Shown here in pieces: positions 1-7,535 of a stretch of DNA of 64,000 nt. Positions within the stretch are counted from its first letter, which is position 1. Each line of letters begins with the position of its first letter. The position numbers and the translations under genes were made by a program. Source of the stretch: Luteolibacter sp. Y139 (GTDB lineage Bacteria > Verrucomicrobiota > Verrucomicrobiia > Verrucomicrobiales > Akkermansiaceae); the NCBI RefSeq assembly GCF_038066715.1, contig NZ_JBBUKT010000004.1:579656-643655 (forward strand). Direction: 5' to 3'. Under the pieces are notes generated by a model that was given only the letters and a program-made list of their open reading frames with translations, did no database searches and was not told the DNA's origin.

Positions 1-290
1 GACACAATCCGGCCAGTTGTAAGAGGGCGCGCAGACGCAGGGCTAGGGAACGAAACCAGCCAATCCCGTTCGAGAGCAAGGTGAACAATGCCTGATTTCC
101 TTCCGAACGGAGGGAGGCCGGTCGAGGCCCGCACTGTTCCATTGCCGCTAACAAACGTTACTTGCGGCCGGTCAAAAGGTGTCCAGAACAAGGCTTCGTT
201 CATCGATCTCATCCACGCCCAACTGAGGAACCCGAGGACGAAGAGCCCTAGCCAGAAGCTTTTCCAGCGGTAGGGCGGGCGAGGGGGCAT
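1..290 (-). CDS. Partial small membrane protein, YRWKSFWLG family
   Basis: A reading frame begins with ATG at 290 on the minus strand and runs without a stop off the left edge, giving at least 96 residues. It opens MPPRPPYRWKSFWLG, followed by a hydrophobic segment (residues about 13-26, ending WAWMRSM) and then a soluble stretch. This is the same opening as the proteins at 1203, 46433, 48266 and 48709, so it is a fifth canonical member of that local family. By analogy it should have an inside N-terminus, one membrane span, an external domain of about 90 residues and a second C-terminal span, which would lie outside the window. It is divergent to the gene at 434. Function is unknown. The start is supported by the conserved spacing between Met and the YRWKSFW motif in the relatives. 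Confidence 0.8.
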   Translation of the reverse strand, partial: MPPRPPYRWKSFWLGLFVLGFLSWAWMRSMNEALFWTPFDRPQVTFVSGNGTVRASTGLPPFGRKSGIVHLALERDWLVSFPSPASARPLTTGRIV

Positions 291-330
291 GGGAGAATGA
301 TTAGGTGGGGCTTGTAGTTGTGGACATGAT

Positions 331-386
331 AAGGAGCGTGGACGTGCGGTCCACGCCGTGTCGACTGAAAGTCGACACCCCTTATG
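331..386. repeat. Paired inverted hairpin repeat (family A)
   Basis: Two adjacent hairpins face each other. The right one has the stem-loop GTCGACTgaaAGTCGAC followed by CCCCTTATG. The left one has the stem GCGTGGAC/GTCCACGC preceded by ATAAGGAG, which is the reverse complement of the right-hand flank. The right half recurs at 2648 and 3922 with flank TCCTTATG. A pair of inverted hairpins with matching outer flanks is the layout of a BIME. It lies between two divergent genes. Confidence 0.75.
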
Positions 387-433
387 TGGCAGCGGAATTG
401 ACGGAGGGATGGATTCCGGGGAGGGTGGAGGGC

Positions 434-1213
434 ATGAGATGGATGAGTTTCATGCAGCGCTGGATGAGCGGGTGGGTGGTGATGATGACTGTGGTGATGT
501 CATTCGCATTCGCGGCGGTGGCGTGGGCGGAGGACAGGGATTTTGGCGGGGCCGTGCTGCTGCCGACGGATGCGCGCGAGTGGACTTCAGCGGGTGGCCA
601 GAAGTTCAAGGGCAGGGTGCTGGCGGTGGATCATGAGAAGAAGACGGTGACGCTGGAGACCGAGGCCGGGAAGAAGTCGGAAGGAGTGCCGTTTACAAAT
701 TTCAGTGCGGAGGATCAGGCGTTCTTCTCACGCTGCAAGACCCAGCGCGCGGGGCAAGGCAAGGACGGAAAGATCACGGTTGTGGACAGCGAAGATCCGG
801 AGATGACGAAGGCGATCGCGGAGGCGGTGAGGACTTTCCCGGCGGCGTGGGCGGTGATCCAGGCGGATGCGAAGCGGCCGAGCCCGGTGTTGGACATGGT
901 GATGGTGAAGGCGTCCTTCCGCGATCCGGGCGCGGCTGACGACGATGCCGAGAACATGTGGGTGATGAACTTCAGCTTCGATGAGAAGGCGAAGACGATC
1001 ACTGGCACTCTGGGGAATCCGCCGGATCACCTGAAGTCGGTGAAGATCGGGCAGAAGGTGAGCGTGCCGCTGGCGGATCTGCGGGACTGGATCTATTTCG
1101 AGGATGAGAAGATCAAAGGGGGATTCACGGAGAAGCTGATCCACAAGCGGATGTCGCCGGCGGAGAAGAAGGAGCACAACGAGGGGACGGGAGTGAATTG
1201 GGATGAGGAGTGA
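434..1213 (+). CDS. Exported SHD1-like / DUF2314 protein
   Basis: About 259 residues from the ATG at 434. An upstream in-frame ATG exists but would translate the hairpin repeat at 331-386, so the later start is preferred. Residues about 10-32 form a hydrophobic signal segment ending AWAED. Residues about 45-90 (WTSAGGQKFKGRVL, then FTNFSAEDQAFF) resemble the SHD1 domain that is common in exported planctomycete and verrucomicrobial proteins. The C-terminal 130 residues match DUF2314: a Trp-Val core, TITGTLGNPP, LRDWIYFED and GGFTEKLIHKRMSP. The role of either domain in bacteria is not settled. Its last 11 bases overlap the start of the next gene, so the two are probably co-transcribed. The domain calls are by motif only. 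Confidence 0.8.
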   Translation: MRWMSFMQRWMSGWVVMMTVVMSFAFAAVAWAEDRDFGGAVLLPTDAREWTSAGGQKFKGRVLAVDHEKKTVTLETEAGKKSEGVPFTNFSAEDQAFFSRCKTQRAGQGKDGKITVVDSEDPEMTKAIAEAVRTFPAAWAVIQADAKRPSPVLDMVMVKASFRDPGAADDDAENMWVMNFSFDEKAKTITGTLGNPPDHLKSVKIGQKVSVPLADLRDWIYFEDEKIKGGFTEKLIHKRMSPAEKKEHNEGTGVNWDEE

Positions 1214-1655
1214 GAGCGAGGTGGTGCTTCGCCGGCCGCTGTACCGGTGGAAGAGCTTTTGGCTGGGGGTGCTGGTGCTCTTCTTCATCGACTGGGCTTG
1301 GGTGAGGTCGATGACGCGGCTGGACATGCTGATCTGGACTTCGGGTGCGAGGGATGAGGCGATCACGCTTCGCTGCCAGGAAGCCCGGGTGATGGTGGAG
1401 GTGACGGGGCGGAGGTCGGCTGGCAGCTTGCCCTATGCGTCGGGTTTCATGAGGGCAACGTTTCCCTACGACCTTCATAAAGTCTGGTTTGAGCGGCCTG
1501 CGGTGGTGGTGACGCCGTTTGATTCGGGAGGGGGACGGAATGTTTCGGTGGCGTATTGGGTGGTGGGGCTGGGGTTTCTGGTGTCGTGGGTGGGGTTTCT
1601 GGTGGGGTGGGGATGGTGGATGAGGAGGCGGGGGAGGAAGACGGGGGATTTGTAA
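1203..1655 (+). CDS. Small membrane protein, YRWKSFWLG family
   Basis: 150 residues. The N-terminus reads RRPLYRWKSFWLGVL and runs into a first membrane span (about 18-36, ending WAWVRSM). An external region of about 75 residues follows, then a second span (about 118-140) and a basic tail (WWMRRRGRKTGD). This predicts both ends in the cytoplasm. The start overlaps the upstream DUF2314 gene by 11 bases. Members of this family recur at 1-290 (partial), 46433, 48266 and 48709, with looser relatives at 53468 and 63327. The membrane ends are conserved and the external domains hardly at all. No enzyme motif is visible and function is unknown. Confidence 0.8.
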   Translation: MRSESEVVLRRPLYRWKSFWLGVLVLFFIDWAWVRSMTRLDMLIWTSGARDEAITLRCQEARVMVEVTGRRSAGSLPYASGFMRATFPYDLHKVWFERPAVVVTPFDSGGGRNVSVAYWVVGLGFLVSWVGFLVGWGWWMRRRGRKTGDL

Positions 1656-1664
1656 TCTGCTTCG

Positions 1665-2279
1665 ATGAATGGATATCCTCGCGTTGTGATTCGATCCTTA
1701 CTGCTCGCGTTTGCTTGTCTGGCAATTCCGGCGTGTGCGCCGAAGCGGAGCGTCATGAGCTATGAGGAAGTCGACGTGGTCGGCAGGCCTAGTTTTCACA
1801 AATCTCCGGGGGTGGCGGATGAGCGCTTCATGAGCCTGTGGATCAAGGAGGGTAGTCCTGTGACGAACCAGCAGGTCTCGTGGGACAACGATGTGCTGGA
1901 CCGCCGGCGCATCGATCCCAAGCGGCGCTATGAATTCAAGCTGCTGGAAGGGAAGGTCGTGGACTATCGGGGCACGAAGCATGAGAGCACCGAGGTCTGG
2001 CAGGTGCGTGATGGTCAGCGGCTGATTTATGATGCGTCATTTTGCCGGGTGCATCATCGGGTGATGCAGCGGGAGAGCAGTGAAGAGCTCGGTGAGGCGG
2101 AGGATCTGCCGCGGGGCTTTGACCGGGCGAAGGCGCGGAGTTTTCCCAATTCCAGATTCCTGTATGCTGCTTGTTGTAGCCCGACTTATTCGGGGCTCGA
2201 TTGGGTCTGCACGGAATGTAGTGAGGCGGAGACGAAGTGGGTGGCGAGGCATGCGAAGGCGAATGGTGGGGGGAGGTGA
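1665..2279 (+). CDS. Putative lipoprotein, unknown function
   Basis: 204 residues. A short basic N-terminus and hydrophobic core lead to a lipobox LAIPAC with Cys at about residue 24, so the mature protein should be lipid-anchored. The rest is soluble and charged. It has a cysteine cluster near the C-terminus (residues about 168-184, with YAACCSP and VCTECSE) that could bind metal or form disulfides. It begins 9 bases after the stop of the YRWKSFW-type gene and is likely the third gene of that unit. I do not recognise a family. Confidence 0.75.
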   Translation: MNGYPRVVIRSLLLAFACLAIPACAPKRSVMSYEEVDVVGRPSFHKSPGVADERFMSLWIKEGSPVTNQQVSWDNDVLDRRRIDPKRRYEFKLLEGKVVDYRGTKHESTEVWQVRDGQRLIYDASFCRVHHRVMQRESSEELGEAEDLPRGFDRAKARSFPNSRFLYAACCSPTYSGLDWVCTECSEAETKWVARHAKANGGGR

Positions 2280-2380
2280 GCTTGTGACCGCCAGGCGGAG
2301 ATGGTCATAGAGCCGCCGCTAGATTTGATGGGGCGAGCTGGATTGGTGATCGGGAGTGACGATTTTTGGCGGAGCGGGAG

Positions 2381-2410
2381 ACGCCGGAAGGACGCAGTCC
2401 TTCCGCTACG
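2381..2410. repeat. Family B hairpin repeat
   Basis: Core stem-loop GGAAGGACgcaGTCCTTCC followed by GCTACG. It is preceded by a conserved leader (GATTTTTGGCGGAGCGGGAG). Other copies lie at 2557, 3831, 44151 and 55171. The 44151 copy has a compensated change in the stem. Confidence 0.8.
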
Positions 2411-2430
2411 TTTTGTGGAGACGGATTGGG

Positions 2431-2490
2431 AGTCTCACGATGCGGCTTGTGGCCGCTAGTCAGCGACGGTCATAGACGCGCCGCTACATT
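2431..2490. repeat. Family D intergenic repeat
   Basis: A 60-base element starting TCTCACGATGCGGCTTG and ending CGCCGCTACAT. Near-identical copies lie at 20073, 44043 and 55054, and an interrupted copy at 43566. The outer parts can pair (GCGGC with GCCGC). Confidence 0.75.
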
Positions 2491-2556
2491 TGGGAGGGCG
2501 GTGGGATGTGCGATGGAGGGTGAATCGCGGGTGGCGATTTTCTAACAGGGCGCGAG

Positions 2557-2678
2557 ACGCCGGAAGGACGCAGTCCTTCCGCTACGAAGAAAAAAAGCGG
2601 CGACAGGAGTGTCGCCGCTCCTCAGGGGCGCGGAGTTTGTCCGCGCTGTGTCGACTGAAAGTCGACACTCCTTATGGG
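2557..2678. repeat. Composite hairpin cassette B-C-A, copy 1
   Basis: Three hairpins in fixed order. Family B is GGAAGGACgcaGTCCTTCC. Family C (2597-2628) is GGCGACAggagTGTCGCC then CTCCTCAGGG. A small GCGCGGA/TCCGCGC stem follows, then family A (2648-2678), GTCGACTgaaAGTCGAC then TCCTTATG. The same order recurs at 3831-3952. The two cassettes flank the SUKH/bL12-like gene pair. Confidence 0.85.
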
Positions 2679-2679
2679 C

Positions 2680-3456
2680 TTAGCGGGTGAAGCGCTTGAG
2701 GAGTTTTGCGAGGAAGCTTTCGCGGGGGGTGCTGTGGGGGCTTTCGTGGGGGGCGGGGGTTGTTTGCGGGGAGGCAGCGGGTGGTGCTGGCTGTGCGCTG
2801 TCTGCGGGCTTGGCGTATCCGAACCAGACTGTGTCGTTTCGGGAGAGGTAACCGGAGATGACTTCGTCCAGCCATCGCTCATACCAATCGAGGAAGTTTT
2901 GCTCGAAGGCGAACTTGGGTTTGTCGCGATCGGTGTTGAGGTTCACGACCTTGCCTGCGTGGGGGCCATTCAGGACGAGGGCGTGGAGGCTGGAGCAGCC
3001 CTGTGATCCGATGGGGAGGATGCCGGAGTAGATTCTGCCGAGTTCCTCTTCGTATTCCTGATCAGGGGTCCCGTCTTCATTCAGGCGCTTGATCTGGGCT
3101 GCCCATTCCTCGCTGGTCATCTCCGGTTGGAGGATGGCGGGTTGGCTGAGGAAGAGCTCGGGCCTTTGGACGAGCTCGTTGAGATTCTCGCCTAGCAGGA
3201 AGATGCCGTAGAAGGGGCCGGCGGCGGCGGCGTCAAAGGAAGTGCCACCGTTTCCGACGCTGGTGATGAAGGCGCGATAGCAGGCGGGGAGTTGTATCGA
3301 GTAGCGCTGCTCGAAGGCGAGGACGTCTTGTTCGGAGGCGGGTGGGTTGATGCGGTATTGGTGGTGGGTCGCGCCGAAGACCTTGAGGTCGCTGTCGGCC
3401 TTGCGGGCTGCGGCGAGTTTCGTGGTGATGCGTTGGAGTTGGGCGGTGTGGTCCAC
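2680..3456 (-). CDS. SMI1/KNR4 (SUKH) family protein
   Basis: 258 residues. Residues about 30-190 carry SUKH-fold features: PPASEQDVLAFEQRY, then LPACYRAFITSVGNGG (the typical LP..Y..F....NGG block), a glycine-rich GPFYGIFLLG segment, IGSQGCSSLHALVLNG, and a final FAFEQNFLDWYERWLDEV helix. The last 60 residues are a proline/alanine/serine-rich linker with a basic end. SUKH proteins are often immunity proteins for contact-dependent or polymorphic toxins, but many are housekeeping or unknown. No toxin gene is visible nearby. It follows the 70-residue gene by 10 bases, so the two form an operon. Confidence 0.85.
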   Translation of the reverse strand: MDHTAQLQRITTKLAAARKADSDLKVFGATHHQYRINPPASEQDVLAFEQRYSIQLPACYRAFITSVGNGGTSFDAAAAGPFYGIFLLGENLNELVQRPELFLSQPAILQPEMTSEEWAAQIKRLNEDGTPDQEYEEELGRIYSGILPIGSQGCSSLHALVLNGPHAGKVVNLNTDRDKPKFAFEQNFLDWYERWLDEVISGYLSRNDTVWFGYAKPADSAQPAPPAASPQTTPAPHESPHSTPRESFLAKLLKRFTR

Positions 3457-3466
3457 GGGTTTGGAT

Positions 3467-3679
3467 TCAGGGGGCGTGATCTTCGTCGCCTAGATTTCGA
3501 TACGAGGAGAACTGATCGGGGAAGCGTTCGCGGAGTCGTGTGCCGATCGCTTCCTTTGCGTCGGCGATGTTGCAGCCGGTGGTTTCGCGAAGGAAGGAGA
3601 TGGCGGAGAGCACTTCGCTGCGGGAGAGGTGGTGGTCGATTTGGGTGGTTAGGTGGTGGGGGATTTCGGGAGGGGGCAT
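3467..3679 (-). CDS. Small bL12 C-terminal-like protein
   Basis: 70 residues. The central region (LSAISFLRETTGCNIADAKE, then AIGTRL) resembles the C-terminal domain of ribosomal protein bL12, whose signature helix reads roughly K-x-x-R-x-x-T-G-L-x-L-x-E-A-K. Stand-alone versions of this module occur as small proteins of unknown role, often near SUKH-type genes. Its stop is 10 bases before the SUKH start, which suggests a two-gene unit. It is not the ribosomal protein itself, because it lacks the N-terminal dimerisation domain and hinge. The start is the only upstream ATG. A family C hairpin sits 28 bases upstream. Confidence 0.65.
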   Translation of the reverse strand: MPPPEIPHHLTTQIDHHLSRSEVLSAISFLRETTGCNIADAKEAIGTRLRERFPDQFSSYRNLGDEDHAP

Positions 3680-3706
3680 GGGGGATTGAGGGAGGTGGAT
3701 GTTGGT

Positions 3707-3737
3707 GTGACGACAGGAGTGTCGTCACTCCTCAGGG
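3707..3737. repeat. Family C hairpin repeat
   Basis: Stem GTGACGACA/TGTCGTCAC around the loop GGAG, followed by CTCCTCAGGG. Compared with the 2597 copy the stem bases differ but stay paired. Confidence 0.8.
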
Positions 3738-3830
3738 CTTTTACGGTGAGTTGGGGGCGGGTTTTGTCTGGCGGCGGTTGGGGAGGAGTTTGGGGTGAGG
3801 CGGGGTGGTGATTTTTGACGGAGCGCGAGA

Positions 3831-3952
3831 AGCCGGAAGGACGCAGTCCTTCCGCTACGAAAGAAAAAAGCGGCGACATGAGTGTCGCCGCTCCTTGGCG
3901 GGTGCGGGCTTGGGCCGCGCTGTGTCGACTGAAAGTCGACACTCCTTATGGG
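3831..3952. repeat. Composite hairpin cassette B-C-A, copy 2
   Basis: Same order and spacing as 2557-2678: family B stem, a purine-rich spacer, family C stem (loop TGAG instead of GGAG), a GC-rich stem, then the family A hairpin with flank TCCTTATG. It lies just beyond the 3' end of the M16 peptidase gene on the minus strand. Confidence 0.85.
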
Positions 3953-3973
3953 GCTTGCTGGTCCCTGTGGGCC

Positions 3974-4107
3974 TTATTGGTCGTCGGAGTCCTTCTTCTT
4001 TTTCTTGGAGTCGCTTTCTTCCTTCGAGTCCTTGGAGTCCTTGTCCTTGGCTTTCTCTTTGTCCTTATCCTTTTCCTGGTCGGTGTCCTTGGCCTTGTCC
4101 TTCGTCC
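3974..4107 (-). other. Lys/Asp-rich tail in a shifted frame of the M16 gene
   Basis: Directly after the M16 frame around 4107-4100, the +1-shifted frame reads KDKAKDTDQEKDKDKEK and continues with Lys/Asp/Ser-rich sequence to a TAA at 3974-3976. The annotated frame instead gives GQGQGHRPGKG and stops at 4065. The repetitive AAG-GAC codons are what one expects of a charged coding tail. The annotated ending is probably the product of a one-base insertion near 4103 (a real frameshift or a sequence error). Confidence 0.55.
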
Positions 4108-7100
4108 TGGTCCTTTGGTTCTTCGGCAGCCTGAGCGGTTCCCTCGGGGTGGATGAGGACTTTCATGGCGTGCTTCTGGCCGAGGTATTTGATGGCGACG
4201 TCGTGGAGTTCGTCGGCGGTGATGGAGGCGTAGTCGGCGTCGCGGCCCTTGATGAGTTCGAGGCGGGCGGGGTCTTCCTGGGATTGGGCGAGGACGGTGC
4301 CGAGCCAGAAGCTGTTGTCGCGCTTGGCTTTTTGCATCTGGGATTGGAGGGGCTTGCGAGCGCGGTCGAGTTCGTCGTCGGTGGTGCCGTTGCGGGCGAG
4401 GAGGTTGGCGATCTCGGTGGCGGTGTCGGCGAGCTTCTTGGTGTCGGCGGCCTTGCCGACGCACTCGGCCATGAGGTAGCCGAAGCCATCGAGGCCATCG
4501 GAGCCGCCGGGGCCGGCATTCGGGCTGTAGGAGGCGCCGAGCTTTTCGCGGATCTCATCGCGGAGGCGATCGCTGAGGATATCACCGAGGAGATTGAGGC
4601 GGCGGAAGAGCTTGGTGTTTCCGCGGAGGCCTTCGGTCTTCCAGATGACGAGGGCGGTGCCCTGCGGGATCTTGCTATCGTAGGCGAAGGTTTTCTCGAT
4701 GGCGGCAGAGGGGATGGTGACCTTGCGGAGCTTGGAGAGGTCGGGCTTCTTGTCGGCGCGGGCGGGCAGGGCGCCGAAGGTTTTCAGGACGAGCGGCATG
4801 AGCGTGCTCTCATCGAAGTCGCCGACGATGCTGAGCTCGAGGTAGTCCTTTGTTAGAGCAGGGGTGAGCCACTTGCGGGCGTCATCGATGGTGAAGGCGG
4901 CGAGCTTGGCCTCGGTGGGGACGCCCCAGCGCGAGTCATCGCCGTGGAGCCAGGACTCCATGGCGGCCTGCGGGCCGGCGGGAGTGTGGCGGAGCTGCTG
5001 CATGATCATGGGGATGGCCTTCTTGAACTGGGCCAGGGCTTCCTCGCGATAGCCGGGATCGGTGAGGGAGGCGCACATGAGCTGGAGCTGGAGCTCGAGG
5101 TCTTCCGGGGTGGTCTTGCCGCCGAGGGTGAAGGCGTCATCGGCGATGGCGAAGGCGGTGCCGACATTGCGGCCGGCGAGGATCTGCTGGAGATCATCCA
5201 CGGAGTGCTTGCCGAGGCCGCCGCCATCGAAGACGGCGGTGGCGAAGAAATCGAGGCCGGGCATGTCCTTCGGCTGGGTGAGCTTGCCGGCGCCGATGCG
5301 GGTGGTGAGGCGGATGGTGCCCTTCTCGAAGTCAGTCTTCTTGAGATTCAGGCGGACGCCATTCGAGAGGACGATCTGGGAGAACTCGAGGCCATCGACT
5401 TTCTTCTCGGACTTGACGGTGGCGGGTGCGCCGAAGTCGGTGTAGGCGAAGGCGGCGGCGGACTTTTGCTCGGGGGCTTCGACTTTCTTGGTACGAGATT
5501 CCTCGTAGATGGAGAGGAGGGTTTCGCGGGCTTTCTCGGGCTCGACCTTGGTGGTGAGGACGAGGTGCAACCCTTGGTCTGCCCAGAACTCGCGGAAGGC
5601 GGCGTGGCAGGTCTCCGCGGTGGCGGTGTCGAGGCCCTTCTGGATGATCTCGAGATCGGTCTCCGGGGTGGAGAAGACGGTGCCATCATTGATGGACTTG
5701 GCGAGACCGGTGGCGAGAGACTCGGACTTGCGGCTCGGGGCGGTCTTCACGGCCTGCTGGTAGGCATTGAGGACATTGGCCTTGGCCTCGGCGATCTCGG
5801 CATCGGTGAAGCCGAACTCGAGGGCGCGGCGGTATTCCTGCTCGAGGATGGGGAGGGCCTCCTGCCAGCGATCGTCAGTGACGGTGACATCGAAGGAGCC
5901 GAGCTCGGCGTAGTTGAAGAGTTCATCGCGGGTGGCGCTGCCATTGGCGATGGCGGAGCCATCCTGCTTCGCGATGCGCTCGAAGCGGCGGGCGATGGCG
6001 GCGTGGGCGAGGCTGAGGGGCAGCATGGAGAGCCGGCGGGTGCTGCTGTCCGGGACGCGGCTGAAGGGGCGGACGGAGACGAGGGAGAGATCCGTGGAGG
6101 TGACTTCCTTATCCGAGAAGACGGCGGCGCGGACGCCCTCGACCTTCTTGATTTCGCCAAGGTCGGGATTCTTGCCGGGGTTCTCGGGGTTCTTGAGATC
6201 GCCGAAGGCTTCCTTGATGCGGGCTTCGATTTCATCCGGCTTCACATCGCCGACGACGATGAAGGTCATGCGCTCGGGAACATAGAAGCGGGAGTAGAGG
6301 TCGACGAACTTCTCGCGCGGGGCCTTCTCGATGACGTCCTCGAGGCCGATGGGGAAGCGCCGGGAGACGAGGGAGCCGGGGAGGAGCTCGGAGAACTGCT
6401 GCTCCATGAGGCGGAACTGGACGGTATCGCGGCTGGTTTTTTCGGAGAGGATGACGCCGCGTTCCTTATCGATCTCGGCGGCGTCGAGCTTGGCGCCATC
6501 GCCGAAGTCGCGCATGACGGTGAAGCCGAGGTCCATGGTGTCCTTGGAGAGGTCGGGGAGATCGAGCATGTAGACGGTCTCGTCAAAGGAGGTGAAGGCA
6601 TTGACGTGGGCGCCGAAGCCGATGCCGAGGTGTTGCATCTTCGGGATGAGCTCCTCGGGGGTGAAGTGCTTGGTGCCATTGAAGACCATGTGCTCCAGGA
6701 AATGGGCGATGCCGCGCTGGTCCTCTGCTTCCATGAGGGAGCCGGCGGCGATGTGCATGCGGAGGGAGACGCGGGCGGGTGGCTCGGCATTCGGGTAGAT
6801 GAGATAGCGCATGCCATTCTCCAGCTTGCCGAAGACGGCCTTGGGGTCGGCGGCGATGTCGCTCTGGTCCTGGGGCCAGGTTTTCGGGCCATCGGTGACG
6901 GGGGCCGGGGTGTCGGATTTGGCGGCGGCGGGTGCGGCGACGGGGATGGTGCCGCCCTTGGCGGGGACGGCCTCGGGCTTATGGGCGGAATCGGTGGCGG
7001 CGGTGGTCTGGGCCGGTGGCGCGGCGGGAGCCGGCGGGGCCGGTTTTTTGATCATGAAGAACGCCGCCACCGCGGCGAGGATCAGGCTGAGGACCAAGGG

Positions 7101-7115
7101 TGCCGGATTACGCAT
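4065..7115 (-). CDS. M16 family zinc metallopeptidase, exported
   Basis: About 1016 residues from the ATG at 7115. Upstream in-frame sequence runs back to 7340 but lacks coding character and nears the tRNA. Residues 1-22 are a signal/anchor segment and residues about 23-75 are Pro/Ala-rich. The first peptidase domain carries the inverted zinc motif HFLEH (in RGIAHFLEHMVFNGTKHF), with a downstream ERGVILSE glutamate that fits the third ligand. A second, non-catalytic M16 half follows, as in pitrilysin and PqqL proteins of 900-1000 residues. It should degrade peptides in the periplasm. The gene stands alone. Its C-terminus appears frameshifted near 4103; the other frame gives a Lys/Asp-rich tail to 3974. 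Confidence 0.9.
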   Translation of the reverse strand: MRNPAPLVLSLILAAVAAFFMIKKPAPPAPAAPPAQTTAATDSAHKPEAVPAKGGTIPVAAPAAAKSDTPAPVTDGPKTWPQDQSDIAADPKAVFGKLENGMRYLIYPNAEPPARVSLRMHIAAGSLMEAEDQRGIAHFLEHMVFNGTKHFTPEELIPKMQHLGIGFGAHVNAFTSFDETVYMLDLPDLSKDTMDLGFTVMRDFGDGAKLDAAEIDKERGVILSEKTSRDTVQFRLMEQQFSELLPGSLVSRRFPIGLEDVIEKAPREKFVDLYSRFYVPERMTFIVVGDVKPDEIEARIKEAFGDLKNPENPGKNPDLGEIKKVEGVRAAVFSDKEVTSTDLSLVSVRPFSRVPDSSTRRLSMLPLSLAHAAIARRFERIAKQDGSAIANGSATRDELFNYAELGSFDVTVTDDRWQEALPILEQEYRRALEFGFTDAEIAEAKANVLNAYQQAVKTAPSRKSESLATGLAKSINDGTVFSTPETDLEIIQKGLDTATAETCHAAFREFWADQGLHLVLTTKVEPEKARETLLSIYEESRTKKVEAPEQKSAAAFAYTDFGAPATVKSEKKVDGLEFSQIVLSNGVRLNLKKTDFEKGTIRLTTRIGAGKLTQPKDMPGLDFFATAVFDGGGLGKHSVDDLQQILAGRNVGTAFAIADDAFTLGGKTTPEDLELQLQLMCASLTDPGYREEALAQFKKAIPMIMQQLRHTPAGPQAAMESWLHGDDSRWGVPTEAKLAAFTIDDARKWLTPALTKDYLELSIVGDFDESTLMPLVLKTFGALPARADKKPDLSKLRKVTIPSAAIEKTFAYDSKIPQGTALVIWKTEGLRGNTKLFRRLNLLGDILSDRLRDEIREKLGASYSPNAGPGGSDGLDGFGYLMAECVGKAADTKKLADTATEIANLLARNGTTDDELDRARKPLQSQMQKAKRDNSFWLGTVLAQSQEDPARLELIKGRDADYASITADELHDVAIKYLGQKHAMKVLIHPEGTAQAAEEPKDQDEGQGQGHRPGKG

Positions 7116-7346
7116 GGGGGAAAGCTTGGCGGAGGTCTGAAGGTTGGCAACGGGAAAGCGGGGCGGGGGATTGCGGATTGGGGGGAGGGCTTGTTGGTGG
7201 GAGGTATCGGACGGATGGGCCGGGTAGGGCGTATGGCGGTCGGGAGGGGCTTGAATTTTTTCGTAGAATCGGGATTGCAAAACCCGGGCCGCCGTGATGG
7301 TTTCGCGGCCCGCCGGTCCAAAAGCCGGTGGAAACACCATCGAATC

Positions 7347-7430
7347 GCGCGCGTGGCGGAATTGGTAGACGCGCTAGATTCAGGTTCTAGTGGGGGCAAC
7401 CCCGTGGAGGTTCGAGTCCTCTCGCGCGCA
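7347..7430 (+). tRNA. tRNA-Leu (anticodon CAG)
   Basis: An 84-base cloverleaf without encoded CCA. The acceptor stem GCGCGCG pairs with CGCGCGC at 7423-7429, and the discriminator base is A. The anticodon stem CTAGA/TCTAG encloses TTCAGGT with CAG at 7381-7383. A long variable arm (GGGGGCAACCCC) marks a class II tRNA, as expected for leucine. The T arm is GGAGG-TTCGAGT-CCTCT. It reads the CTG codon, which dominates leucine usage in the neighbouring genes. Confidence 0.95.
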
Positions 7431-7456
7431 CGATGGTTTGTCAGAAAACATGAAGG

Positions 7457-7486
7457 TCCCGAGGTCGAAAGGCTCCGGGATTTTTT
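7457..7486 (+). terminator. Rho-independent terminator of the tRNA
   Basis: Stem TCCCGAG/CTCCGGGA with one bulged C, followed by six T residues (7481-7486). It lies 26 bases beyond the tRNA and in its orientation. Confidence 0.75.
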
Positions 7487-7535
7487 GTGTCGGGTCGGGA
7501 CACCGGCGATTGGCTCGCCGTGATGGGACCCGCTG

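Larger units (their letters stand above)
2280..2679. other. 400-base gene-free stretch filled with repeats
   Basis: No credible reading frame lies here. It contains a degenerate family D copy (about 2281-2322), a family B hairpin (2381-2410), a full family D copy (2431-2490) and a B-C-A composite cassette (2557-2678). The cassette ends two bases before the stop codon of the SUKH gene on the minus strand. The position between convergent genes suits a role in transcription termination, but no hairpin here has a long T-run. Confidence 0.7.

Noticed and set aside
4944..7523. 859-codon open frame on the plus strand
   Set aside because: It lies opposite the M16 peptidase and reads through the tRNA. 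The product is a Gly/Glu/Ala shadow of the high-GC opposite strand.
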